Assembly (NCBI RefSeq): GCF_002335745.1
Contig: NZ_NIST01000001.1
Location: 3,279,295 to 3,343,294 of the forward strand
Direction: 5' to 3'
Source of the DNA: Evansella halocellulosilytica
Lineage (GTDB): Bacteria > Bacillota > Bacilli > Bacillales > Salisediminibacteriaceae
DNA length: 64,000 nt
Positions 57,160 through 64,000 of the stretch are shown here, piece after piece (the first letter of the stretch is position 1; each line of letters opens with the position of its first letter). The translations under genes and the position numbers were made by a program. Under the pieces are notes generated by a model that searched no databases, was not told the DNA's origin, and worked only from the letters and a program-made list of their open reading frames with translations.

Positions 57160-59907
57160 ATGAATCGTTTTCTCATTATCGATGTAGAAACGACTGGTGT
57201 TGCCTTTTCTAAGGGGGATCGGATCATTCAGTTAGCCTATGTCATAGTAGAAGATCAACAAATAATTAAGCGTTTTTCAAGTTATATTAATCCTGAAAAG
57301 CCGATACCACCCTTTATCCAATCCCTTACGAATATTTCATCAAAACATGTTGAAGATGCACCTTTATTTGAAGAAATTGTACCTCAATTGTTAACGGATT
57401 TAAATGAGGCTTATTTTGTCGCTCATAATGTCGATTTTGACTTAAGTTTTATCAATGATGAACTTATACATGCTGGTTATGAAAAATATCGAGGACTTGT
57501 TATCGATACTGTCGAGTTAGCTAAAGTCGCTTATCCTACATCTGATGGATTTAAATTATCCCAATTGACTGCTAATTTTGATATGGAGCATGAGCAACCA
57601 CATCGGGCAGACAGTGACGCAGAGGCAACAGCATTATTATTTATAAAAATGATTTCTAAATTAGCTTCGTTACCATTAGATACATTAAAAAAATTGAATA
57701 AATTGCAACATGGATTTAAAAGTGACTTGAAATCATTGATGTATCAATGGATGAATGATTCATCAATGAAAGAAAACTCCGAGTATGACTATTATCGAGG
57801 CTTTGTTTTGAAAAAAACTGATCCAGTTCATGTGCTAAGTGATGATGACTATGAGAAAGCTGATTATGAAATATTTTACAAAGAGATGGTTTCAGGTGGA
57901 AGAAACATTAAACAATTAATTGAAGGGTATGAACAGCGAGAAGGTCAATTACAAATGATTGACTTTGTTCATGAGCAATTTACTGATCGCTATTTTGGAA
58001 TTATTGAAGCAGGTACTGGTACAGGTAAAACGTTAGCGTACATGATCCCAGCAGCTTTTTATGCAAAAAATCAGCAAAAACCAATTGTAATCAGTACACA
58101 TACTGTACAATTACAAGAACAAATGCTTAATAAAGACCTACATACTTTAAAGAAAATTTTACCTTTTTCGATGAAGACTTCTATCTTAAAAGGAAGAAGT
58201 CATTACTTATGTTTACAGAAATTTGAACGACTCCTTGATCATGATCCTTTCGATTCTTATGATCGGACATTATCAAAAGCTCAAGTTATCATTTGGTTAA
58301 CTGAAACTGTTACGGGAGATGTCGAGGAGTTAAATTTAGCAGCATCTTCATTCAGGTTTTGGAGTGAGGTTGCAAGTGATTATACGTCATGTATAACCCC
58401 AAAATGTCCTTGGTTTTCACGTTGCTTTTATCAACGAGCTAAACAACGAGCAAAAGAAGCAGATATCATTATTACAAATCATTCACTCGTATTATCAGAT
58501 CTGAAATCGGATCACCAGGTTATTCCTTCATATACACATATCGTGATTGATGAAGCACACCATTTTGAAGAAGCTGCAACAGAACAATTTGGGGAGAGAC
58601 TTGATTATTTATCTTTAACTCATATCATTCATGATATCGGAGCAGAATCCGAAGGCATATTGTCTTATTTGACCGAGGATTTAAATGTAAACGATATTGT
58701 AGAAGCAGGAAAAGAGCTTAAAAATGAGTGGAATGATTTATTCTTACTATTACGTCAGTATGTAAACTATTCTAACGTTAATCGTAATGAACGTGGTAGA
58801 GCAAATACAGTGATTAATAAAGATGATCCACTTTGGGCGAATGTAGAAGAAGCTGCAAAACGTTGTTATTTATTAATGAACGATTGGTACTCCTCCATCC
58901 AAACTGTAGTAAAGCAATTGCAGACGGATGATAATGAACATTCTTTAGAAATGCTTCGACCGATTTATGAACGAAGTTTCCAAATCATTCATACTTTTGA
59001 ATTGCTGCTATTAAACGATGAAGAAGCCTTTGTTTATTGGCTTGAAGCTGATATGAAAGGACCTAAACAATCAGTAACAATACAGCGGAAACCTATTCAA
59101 GTGTCTGATCATTTAGCCGATCAGTTTTTTGCAAAAAAAGAAAGTGTTATTTTCACATCAGCTACATTATCAGTTAAACAGTCATTCGACTACTTCCTTC
59201 ATCGGCTAGGTTTAGAAGATTTCCCTGTCCGAACAAAGCTCGTAGAGTCACCGTTTGATTGGACGAACCAAGTTAAATTATGTGTACCTGAGGATATGCC
59301 AATGATTAACGAGGCTGGGGAAACAGGATATATAGAAGCTGTTGCTTTAAACATTTATCGCATATCACAAATATCCAAAGGGAAGATGCTTGTATTATTT
59401 ACTTCATACGACATGTTAAAAAAATGTTATGAATATTTGCGAGAGTTATTATCAGACGACTTTATGCTCATTGCGCAAGGTGTACAATCGGGAAGCAGAT
59501 CAAAGCTGACAAAGAATTTTCAGCAGTTTAACCAAGCTATACTTTTAGGGACGAGCAGCTTTTGGGAAGGTGTCGATATACCAGGAAATGACTTAAGTGT
59601 GATTGTCATTGTCAGACTTCCATTTACCCCTCCTAATGATCCAGTATTTCAAGCGAAATCTGAAGCTATCAAGGAACATAAACAATCACCTTTTATGAAG
59701 TTAGCACTGCCTCAAGCGGTTATTCGATTTAAACAAGGATTCGGGCGGTTAATTCGTACGTCAAATGATAGAGGTGTCGTAGTCGTTTTAGACAGAAGGA
59801 TCGTCACGACAAAGTATGGAAAAGCATTTATTCAATCACTGCCCGATATACCTTTAATTGAAAGTTCAATGGATAAGTTGGAAAAGGATCTTAAAAATTG
59901 GTTATAA
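57160..59907 (+). CDS. dinG: ATP-dependent DNA helicase/exonuclease DinG
   Basis: A 915-residue fusion of an N-terminal DEDDh 3'-5' exonuclease (residues 1 to ~165: DVETTG at 8-13, HNVDFDLSF, HRADSDAEA) and a superfamily-2 XPD-like helicase (Walker A GTGTGKT with K290, DEAH at 464-467, QGFGRLIR near the end). Four cysteines, C351, C411, C416 and C422, have the x4/x5 spacing of the E. coli DinG 4Fe-4S ligands, so a cluster is likely. ATG 57160 follows TATGGAGGAAT. Located after the pan genes as in B. subtilis. Confidence 0.94.
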   Translation: MNRFLIIDVETTGVAFSKGDRIIQLAYVIVEDQQIIKRFSSYINPEKPIPPFIQSLTNISSKHVEDAPLFEEIVPQLLTDLNEAYFVAHNVDFDLSFINDELIHAGYEKYRGLVIDTVELAKVAYPTSDGFKLSQLTANFDMEHEQPHRADSDAEATALLFIKMISKLASLPLDTLKKLNKLQHGFKSDLKSLMYQWMNDSSMKENSEYDYYRGFVLKKTDPVHVLSDDDYEKADYEIFYKEMVSGGRNIKQLIEGYEQREGQLQMIDFVHEQFTDRYFGIIEAGTGTGKTLAYMIPAAFYAKNQQKPIVISTHTVQLQEQMLNKDLHTLKKILPFSMKTSILKGRSHYLCLQKFERLLDHDPFDSYDRTLSKAQVIIWLTETVTGDVEELNLAASSFRFWSEVASDYTSCITPKCPWFSRCFYQRAKQRAKEADIIITNHSLVLSDLKSDHQVIPSYTHIVIDEAHHFEEAATEQFGERLDYLSLTHIIHDIGAESEGILSYLTEDLNVNDIVEAGKELKNEWNDLFLLLRQYVNYSNVNRNERGRANTVINKDDPLWANVEEAAKRCYLLMNDWYSSIQTVVKQLQTDDNEHSLEMLRPIYERSFQIIHTFELLLLNDEEAFVYWLEADMKGPKQSVTIQRKPIQVSDHLADQFFAKKESVIFTSATLSVKQSFDYFLHRLGLEDFPVRTKLVESPFDWTNQVKLCVPEDMPMINEAGETGYIEAVALNIYRISQISKGKMLVLFTSYDMLKKCYEYLRELLSDDFMLIAQGVQSGSRSKLTKNFQQFNQAILLGTSSFWEGVDIPGNDLSVIVIVRLPFTPPNDPVFQAKSEAIKEHKQSPFMKLALPQAVIRFKQGFGRLIRTSNDRGVVVVLDRRIVTTKYGKAFIQSLPDIPLIESSMDKLEKDLKNWL

Positions 59908-59958
59908 TCAATAATGTTGTATTATAATTTATTCTATTTAGTAAGAAAGGATGGAATC

Positions 59959-60819
59959 ATGATAAAGATCCTTAAAGTACTAGTTATTACATTTATTTTC
60001 CTTATTTTTTCGACTACGACATTTGCCGATAAAATTGAATTAAATTTATCACATGGAGAGATTGCTTATACGTTTTTTGACTTGGAACATGGTGAAGCAA
60101 CATTAATTCAAGACAGTACCGGGAAAACAATTTTAGTTAATACCGGACATAAAGAAAGTGAAGAGGAATTAAAGGATCGTCTAAAAATGTATGATGTTGA
60201 CGAAATTGATACAATTATCCTTACGAGCAAGCAGCAAGAGTATATCGGCAACTTGTCTTCACTTGTTTCAAGTTATCCAGTGAATAAAATAGTTATTCCA
60301 GAGTCTTTAAAAAAACAAGTTCATTCAGTAAAATATGTGAATGATGATACAATATCTTATGTAAATGAAGGTGATTCTTTTGAGTTACTTCCAGATTTAG
60401 TATTTCAAGTATTGTTTATAGAAAAGAAATTAGGTATTGACCAAGGTGCGCTATCTTTTTTTCTCATTCACAAAGATCAAAAGTTATTATACTTAACTGA
60501 AGCAAATCAAACGGTCGAACAGAAGCTTGTCGAAAAGTATGATTTAAAAACGACAGTAATGAAAGTGCCAGATTTCGGAAGCGAGCTGGGAACGACGGAA
60601 AAACTGTTAGAAGAAGCTGACCCTCAAGTTGCTGTAATATTTAAAAACGGTGATCATCCTCCTAGTAATTACGTTTTAGAACGGCTCAATGAAACGTGGA
60701 TCGATATTTATCAAACGAGTAGAAGCGGCACTGTAACGATAAAATGTCTAGAGGATGATTATGAAATTATTACCGTTTATCCTCAAGAAAAGGATACGTT
60801 GTTAGGATGGTTACTTTAG
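59959..60819 (+). CDS. Secreted metallo-beta-lactamase-fold protein without metal ligands
   Basis: A 286-residue protein with a signal peptide (1-23, ending TTTFA-D). The body aligns in form with the ComEC/Rec2-type beta-lactamase domain: FDLEHGEATLIQ, TGKTILVNTG, IDTIILTS...IGNL, LSFFLIHKDQKLLYLTEA. The metal motif, which should read THxHxDHIG, is here T89-S-K-Q-Q-E-Y-I-G97: every ligand is replaced. The LVNTG position normally reads LIDTG/IDAG, also lacking the usual Asp. It is therefore probably non-catalytic. ATG 59959 has AGAAAGGATGG upstream. Not a B. subtilis neighbour of dinG as far as I know. Confidence 0.7.
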   Translation: MIKILKVLVITFIFLIFSTTTFADKIELNLSHGEIAYTFFDLEHGEATLIQDSTGKTILVNTGHKESEEELKDRLKMYDVDEIDTIILTSKQQEYIGNLSSLVSSYPVNKIVIPESLKKQVHSVKYVNDDTISYVNEGDSFELLPDLVFQVLFIEKKLGIDQGALSFFLIHKDQKLLYLTEANQTVEQKLVEKYDLKTTVMKVPDFGSELGTTEKLLEEADPQVAVIFKNGDHPPSNYVLERLNETWIDIYQTSRSGTVTIKCLEDDYEIITVYPQEKDTLLGWLL

Positions 60820-60853
60820 ATCGTTCATGATTAAGAGAGAGAGGTGATCGGTC

Positions 60854-62155
60854 ATGAAAACGGTCATACATTCTGTTACGATTATTACGCTCAATCAAAA
60901 CAATGACATTTTTAATGGTCACGTTGTTGTAGAAGATGGTAAATTCAAAGAAGTAAAGAAAGGTGCCCCCGACGAAAAAAAGTTAAATCAAGCAGATTAC
61001 AAAATAAATGGACAAGGAAAATGGTTATTGCCTGGTTTTGTTAATACGCATGGACATTTAGGAAGTTCATTGCTACGAGGGGCAGGTGATGATATTCCTT
61101 TAATGACTTGGCTAAAAACGGTTATGTGGCCAAATGAGCAAAAGTTCACACAGGAAGATGTGAAAATAGCCAGTTCTTTAGCAATGGTTGAGATGATAAA
61201 ATCTGGAACAACTACGTTTTTAGACATGTACCATTTACATATGGAACAAATGGCTGAATTAACAATAGAGAGTCAGATGCGTGGCGTACTTTGCAGAGGG
61301 ATGATCGGATTATGTCCAGAAGAAGAGCAGCGTGAGAAATTAAATGAGTCGATTTTCTTACATCAATCATTTCATGGAGAAAATGATGGGAAAATATCTG
61401 TAGCTCTAGCCCCGCATGCACCATATACATGTCCGCCCTCATTTCTAGAAAAAGTAGTAGATGCAGCGGTTAAACATAAAATGTGGATACATACGCATGT
61501 AGCTGAAACAGCAAGCGAAGTAAAGGAACATCAAGAAAATTATCAAATGTCTCAAGTGAAGCATTTAGAAAATATCGGCTTATTTAAAGTACCATGTCTT
61601 ATCGCTCATGGTGTCCATTTAGATGAACATGATATGAATATTCTTGCGGAAAACAATGTGTCAGTCTCCCATAATCCTATGAGTAATTTGAAACTAGGCT
61701 CGGGTATCGCCGATATAAAAAAAATGATTTCATTAGGTATAAATGTCTCTATTGGCACAGATTCTACTGCAAGTAACAATAATTTAAGTATGGTTGAAGA
61801 AATGCGTTTTGCAGCATTAATTCAAAAAGGGCTCCATCAAGACCCTACTGTAACAAAGAGTGATGAAATATTGAAAATGGCTACTGAAAATGGTTCAAAA
61901 TCATTGCAATTAAAAGGTGTGGATATTATTAAAGAAGGCTCTTATGCTGATTTTATTTTAATATCTCCGGATATTGCTCATTTAACACCATGGAATAATG
62001 AACGAATCCATTCACACATTGTTTATTCTTCAGAAAGCCATGACATTACAGATGTTTTCGTCCAAGGAAAGCAAATTATGAAAGATCGTAAACTTCTTTA
62101 CTTAGATGAAGAAAAAATCATTTTTAACGCACAAAATTTATTAAACCATTGTTAA
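60854..62155 (+). CDS. mtaD: MtaD/TrzA-type deaminase (5'-methylthioadenosine/S-adenosylhomocysteine or aminofutalosine deaminase)
   Basis: A 433-residue amidohydrolase with all metal ligands: H66-x-H68 (NTHGHLGSS), H215 (HTHVAET), H252 (IAHGVHL) and D303 (GTDSTASNN), and the substrate motif LLRGAGDDIPLMTWL. Members deaminate adenine in MTA, SAH or 6-amino-6-deoxyfutalosine. Because mqnA is in the same window, the last substrate is a real option; sequence alone does not decide. AGAGAGGTGATCGGTC precedes ATG 60854. Confidence 0.85.
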   Translation: MKTVIHSVTIITLNQNNDIFNGHVVVEDGKFKEVKKGAPDEKKLNQADYKINGQGKWLLPGFVNTHGHLGSSLLRGAGDDIPLMTWLKTVMWPNEQKFTQEDVKIASSLAMVEMIKSGTTTFLDMYHLHMEQMAELTIESQMRGVLCRGMIGLCPEEEQREKLNESIFLHQSFHGENDGKISVALAPHAPYTCPPSFLEKVVDAAVKHKMWIHTHVAETASEVKEHQENYQMSQVKHLENIGLFKVPCLIAHGVHLDEHDMNILAENNVSVSHNPMSNLKLGSGIADIKKMISLGINVSIGTDSTASNNNLSMVEEMRFAALIQKGLHQDPTVTKSDEILKMATENGSKSLQLKGVDIIKEGSYADFILISPDIAHLTPWNNERIHSHIVYSSESHDITDVFVQGKQIMKDRKLLYLDEEKIIFNAQNLLNHC

Positions 62156-62223
62156 TTTTTATGTCTTGTTTTATGATCAAAGAATATATCGCATTATACT
62201 GGTCCTAAAAAGATGATAAAAAG

Positions 62224-62249
62224 GAGCACCTGTGATCCTTCAGGTGCTC
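62224..62249 (-). terminator. Minus-strand terminator of the 62275-62442 gene
   Basis: Perfect 9-bp stem GAGCACCTG / CAGGTGCTC, loop of eight bases. The T-run (CCTTTTTA) follows only on the minus strand, so it ends a transcript coming from the right. Confidence 0.8.
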
Positions 62250-62274
62250 AAAGATGGTGTAGTGTTAGGAAGTG

Positions 62275-62442
62275 TTATGATTTACATTCATAAGGAAATT
62301 TCGTTTGCCTGAAAGAGTATGTGATGTTGTTAAATTTTTGCGGACGATAAACAGAATTTAATGAGATGATTTCTTTTTCTAAGAAATACAAATCCGCTGT
62401 TGTCATCGTCACACCATCATCGTAATTACGTTTATCATTCAC
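62275..62442 (-). CDS. Small protein of unknown function, 55 residues
   Basis: An unbroken minus-strand frame inside the mtaD-ypmA gap. The GTG at 62442 has AAAGGA eight bases upstream and begins MNDKRNYDDGVTMTTADLYF; ATG 62448 (57 residues) is the other possible start but is only two bases from the site. The protein is polar, one mid-section LYFLEKEIISLNSVYRP, C-terminus FPYECKS; no signal or membrane segment. A terminator lies 26 bases after the stop on the same strand. Not recognised. It was missed by length cut-offs. Confidence 0.65.
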   Translation of the reverse strand: MNDKRNYDDGVTMTTADLYFLEKEIISLNSVYRPQKFNNITYSFRQTKFPYECKS

Positions 62443-62579
62443 GCTCATCATCCTTTACTTTGGAGCGGTAACTATAGTATCACTCATAGTACAAAGAGTA
62501 TAAGTAGCAAAATTTCACGTTAAAGGGAGACAAACGTAAGCATAAAGTGGAACTATTTATAGGAGGAATCAACATCATT

Positions 62580-62753
62580 ATGGACGAAAACAATATCGAA
62601 ACATTAGCGACTATTAAGGTCGATAACCATCATGAGTTGTATAAAGTAGTTGACTTATTAAACCGAACATTGAAAAAGCGTGATTTAATGTTTGGATTAT
62701 CATTAGATGAGAGTGAAGACGGTAAGATGGTCTTTACAATTTACGAAACATAA
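62580..62753 (+). CDS. ypmA: YpmA (DUF4264)
   Basis: A 57-residue soluble protein (IETLATIKVDNHHELYKVVD, then LNRTLKKRDLMFGLSLDE), matching B. subtilis YpmA in size and position between dinG and ypmB; function unknown. ATG 62580 has AGGAGGA twelve bases upstream, a longer gap than usual; an in-frame ATT at 62577 or the GTG at 62547 are less likely. It is 13 bases from ypmB. Confidence 0.85.
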   Translation: MDENNIETLATIKVDNHHELYKVVDLLNRTLKKRDLMFGLSLDESEDGKMVFTIYET

Positions 62754-62766
62754 GCAGGTGTATGAA

Positions 62767-63273
62767 ATGAAAGCATGGGTGATCTCAATAGCATCAATTA
62801 TCTTTATCGGACTCATTGCATTTTTTTTAATTATGTATACGGTGACGGGCAATCCTTTAAATGAGCGACAGGAAATGGCTATAGAATATGCATTAAATGA
62901 AACAGAGTTAGTAGATGTAACAAATGTTGATTATTATCACGGAAATCGCTCATATCAAGTTGTTCACGGAATAAATGAGAGTGATGAAGAAATCATTGTA
63001 TGGGTGGAAGAAATTGAAGAAAGTGACGAAGAAGAAAGGGATAGAAGAACTTTTGTACGAAATAAAGACGAAGGAATGTCAGTTGATCAAGTAAGGCAAT
63101 TAGCATACGATCGGTTGGATATAAGCTCACTACAAAACATCCGATTAGGGGTTATTGGTAGCACACCTGTTTATGAAATTGTTTATACAGATGATGCTGA
63201 CCGTCATTCATTTTATTATGTTACGTTCGATGAAGGTTCTTATATTCGCCATTATCAATTTAGACAATCTTAA
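62767..63273 (+). CDS. ypmB: YpmB, membrane-anchored protein (DUF5590)
   Basis: 168 residues: one N-terminal membrane anchor (5-27) and an extracytoplasmic domain of two PepSY-like units, the second around VYEIVYTDDADRHSFYYVTF. A very acidic stretch (EEIEESDEEERDRR) lies between them. Same place as B. subtilis ypmB, before aspB; function unknown. ATG 62767 has CAGGTG six bases upstream. Confidence 0.88.
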   Translation: MKAWVISIASIIFIGLIAFFLIMYTVTGNPLNERQEMAIEYALNETELVDVTNVDYYHGNRSYQVVHGINESDEEIIVWVEEIEESDEEERDRRTFVRNKDEGMSVDQVRQLAYDRLDISSLQNIRLGVIGSTPVYEIVYTDDADRHSFYYVTFDEGSYIRHYQFRQS

Positions 63274-63297
63274 TGAATAGAAAGGAATGGGGAAAAT

Positions 63298-64000
63298 ATG
63301 AAATTTTCAAATCGCGTCTCAGCTATTACACCATCATCTACACTTGCGATAACAGCAAAGGCGAAAGAACTAAAAGCTCAAGGACATGATGTTATCGGTT
63401 TAGGGGCAGGGGAACCAGACTTTAATACACCTTCCTATATTATTGAAGCAAGCTATAAATCAATGGTAGAAGGACATACGAAATATACGCCAGCAGGCGG
63501 GTTACCAGAGTTAAAAAAAGCAATTATTCAAAAATTTGAAGATGATCAACAAATTACATATAGCCCTGATGAAATCATTATTACAAATGGAGCGAAACAT
63601 TCGCTAGCCTTATTATTTCAAACGATTTTAGAAGAAGGGGACGAAGTGATTATTCCTTCACCTTATTGGGTCAGTTATCCGGAACAAGTGAAAATTGCTG
63701 GCGGAAAACCGGTACATGTAGAAGGGGATGAGCAAAATAATTTTAAAGTTACAACAAAGCAGCTAGAAGATGTTGTCACGAGTAAAACAAGAGCTATCAT
63801 TATTAATTCACCGAGTAATCCAACAGGTGTTATGTATGAGAAGGAAGAGTTAGAACAAATCGGAAAGTTTTGTTTAGAAAACAAATTGCTCATCGTATCT
63901 GATGAGATTTATGAGAAGTTAATATATGATCATAACGTTCATTTTTCTATTGCACAATTATCTGATGAATTGAAAAATAATACGATTATTATTAATGGTG
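63298..64000 (+). CDS. aspB: Aspartate aminotransferase AspB (5' part; runs off the window)
   Basis: Class I PLP aminotransferase, aspartate/2-oxoglutarate. 234 codons are visible and the frame is open at the right edge. MKFSNRVSAITPSSTLAITAKAKEL-type start (seen as KFSNRVSAITPSSTLAI), GLGAGEPDFNTP, YTPAGGLPELKKAI, NSPSNPTGVMY and VSDEIYEKL are all Ib-subgroup signatures; the PLP lysine lies beyond the window. AAAGGAATGGGG precedes ATG 63298. Confidence 0.95.
   Translation, partial: MKFSNRVSAITPSSTLAITAKAKELKAQGHDVIGLGAGEPDFNTPSYIIEASYKSMVEGHTKYTPAGGLPELKKAIIQKFEDDQQITYSPDEIIITNGAKHSLALLFQTILEEGDEVIIPSPYWVSYPEQVKIAGGKPVHVEGDEQNNFKVTTKQLEDVVTSKTRAIIINSPSNPTGVMYEKEELEQIGKFCLENKLLIVSDEIYEKLIYDHNVHFSIAQLSDELKNNTIIING

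Noticed and set aside
1-64000. CRISPR array, prophage, defence island, tRNA or rRNA genes
   Set aside because: No regularly spaced direct repeats, phage structural genes, defence motifs or tRNA/rRNA signatures were seen on either strand.

Overview
The window is about 64 kb of a low-GC Bacillaceae chromosome. Gene order from the c-di-GMP receptor gene ypfA to aspB follows the well-known Bacillus subtilis segment ypfA-cmk-ypfD-fni-yphA-der-gpsA-spoIVA-hbs-mtrAB-hepS/menG/hepT-ndk-cheR-aroF/B/H-trp-hisC-tyrA-aroE-ypiABF-qcrABC-ypjABCD-dapB-mgsA-bshB1/A-cca-birA-panBCD-dinG-ypmAB-aspB. Sporulation genes (spoIVA, a spoVIF homologue, ypjB), bacillithiol genes and the mtrB/TRAP system all fit an endospore former. 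Futalosine-type menaquinone genes suggest a lineage outside the B. subtilis group, possibly an alkaliphile, but the species cannot be read from the sequence.

Layout. 1-2.6 kb: remains of one IS1182-type element, a 224-bp element with terminal inverted repeats, and an intact IS1182-type transposase gene; conserved order starts only after this. 2.7-8.6 kb: ypfA, cmk, plsC, ypfD, fni, then a repeat-rich gap hiding the small minus-strand gene ypzI, then yphA. 8.7-15.5 kb: der, plsY, gpsA, spoVIF, yphE, yphF, spoIVA. 15.8-22.3 kb: hbs, folE, mtrB, then one prenyl/menaquinone operon in which a UbiA-type prenyltransferase, a UbiX-type flavin prenyltransferase and MqnA sit between menG and hepT. 22.6-36.6 kb: ndk, cheR and the aromatic supraoperon aroC-aroB-aroH-trpEDC-(trpF::trpB)-trpA-hisC-tyrA-aroA. 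The trp genes are preceded by a promoter and a TRAP-type leader (a row of NAG triplets, antiterminator, terminator). trpF and trpB form one reading frame.

36.6-46.8 kb: an amidohydrolase-like protein without metal ligands, ypiA, an unrecognised gene, ypiB, ypiF, the menaquinol:cytochrome c reductase genes qcrABC, ypjA, ypjB and a YugP-type metallopeptidase. 46.8-53.5 kb: a short inverted-repeat element, the divergent ypjC (YitT family), then ypjD-dapB-mgsA-bshB1-bshA-cca-birA. 53.8-64 kb: panBCD, a TPR protein, dinG, a secreted metallo-beta-lactamase-fold protein that has lost its metal site, an MtaD-type deaminase, a previously uncalled short minus-strand gene with its own terminator, ypmA, ypmB and the 5' part of aspB.

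Functionally the window joins chorismate synthesis (aroC, aroB, aroA) to its sinks: tryptophan, tyrosine/phenylalanine/histidine aminotransfer (hisC, tyrA, aroH) and, through MqnA, menaquinone, the electron donor used by the QcrABC complex encoded 20 kb downstream. No tRNA, rRNA, prophage, CRISPR array or defence system was seen. The most interesting points are the embedded futalosine genes with a possible partner deaminase, the trpF-trpB fusion, two degenerate 'dead enzyme' families, the hidden small genes and a family of terminal-inverted-repeat elements.
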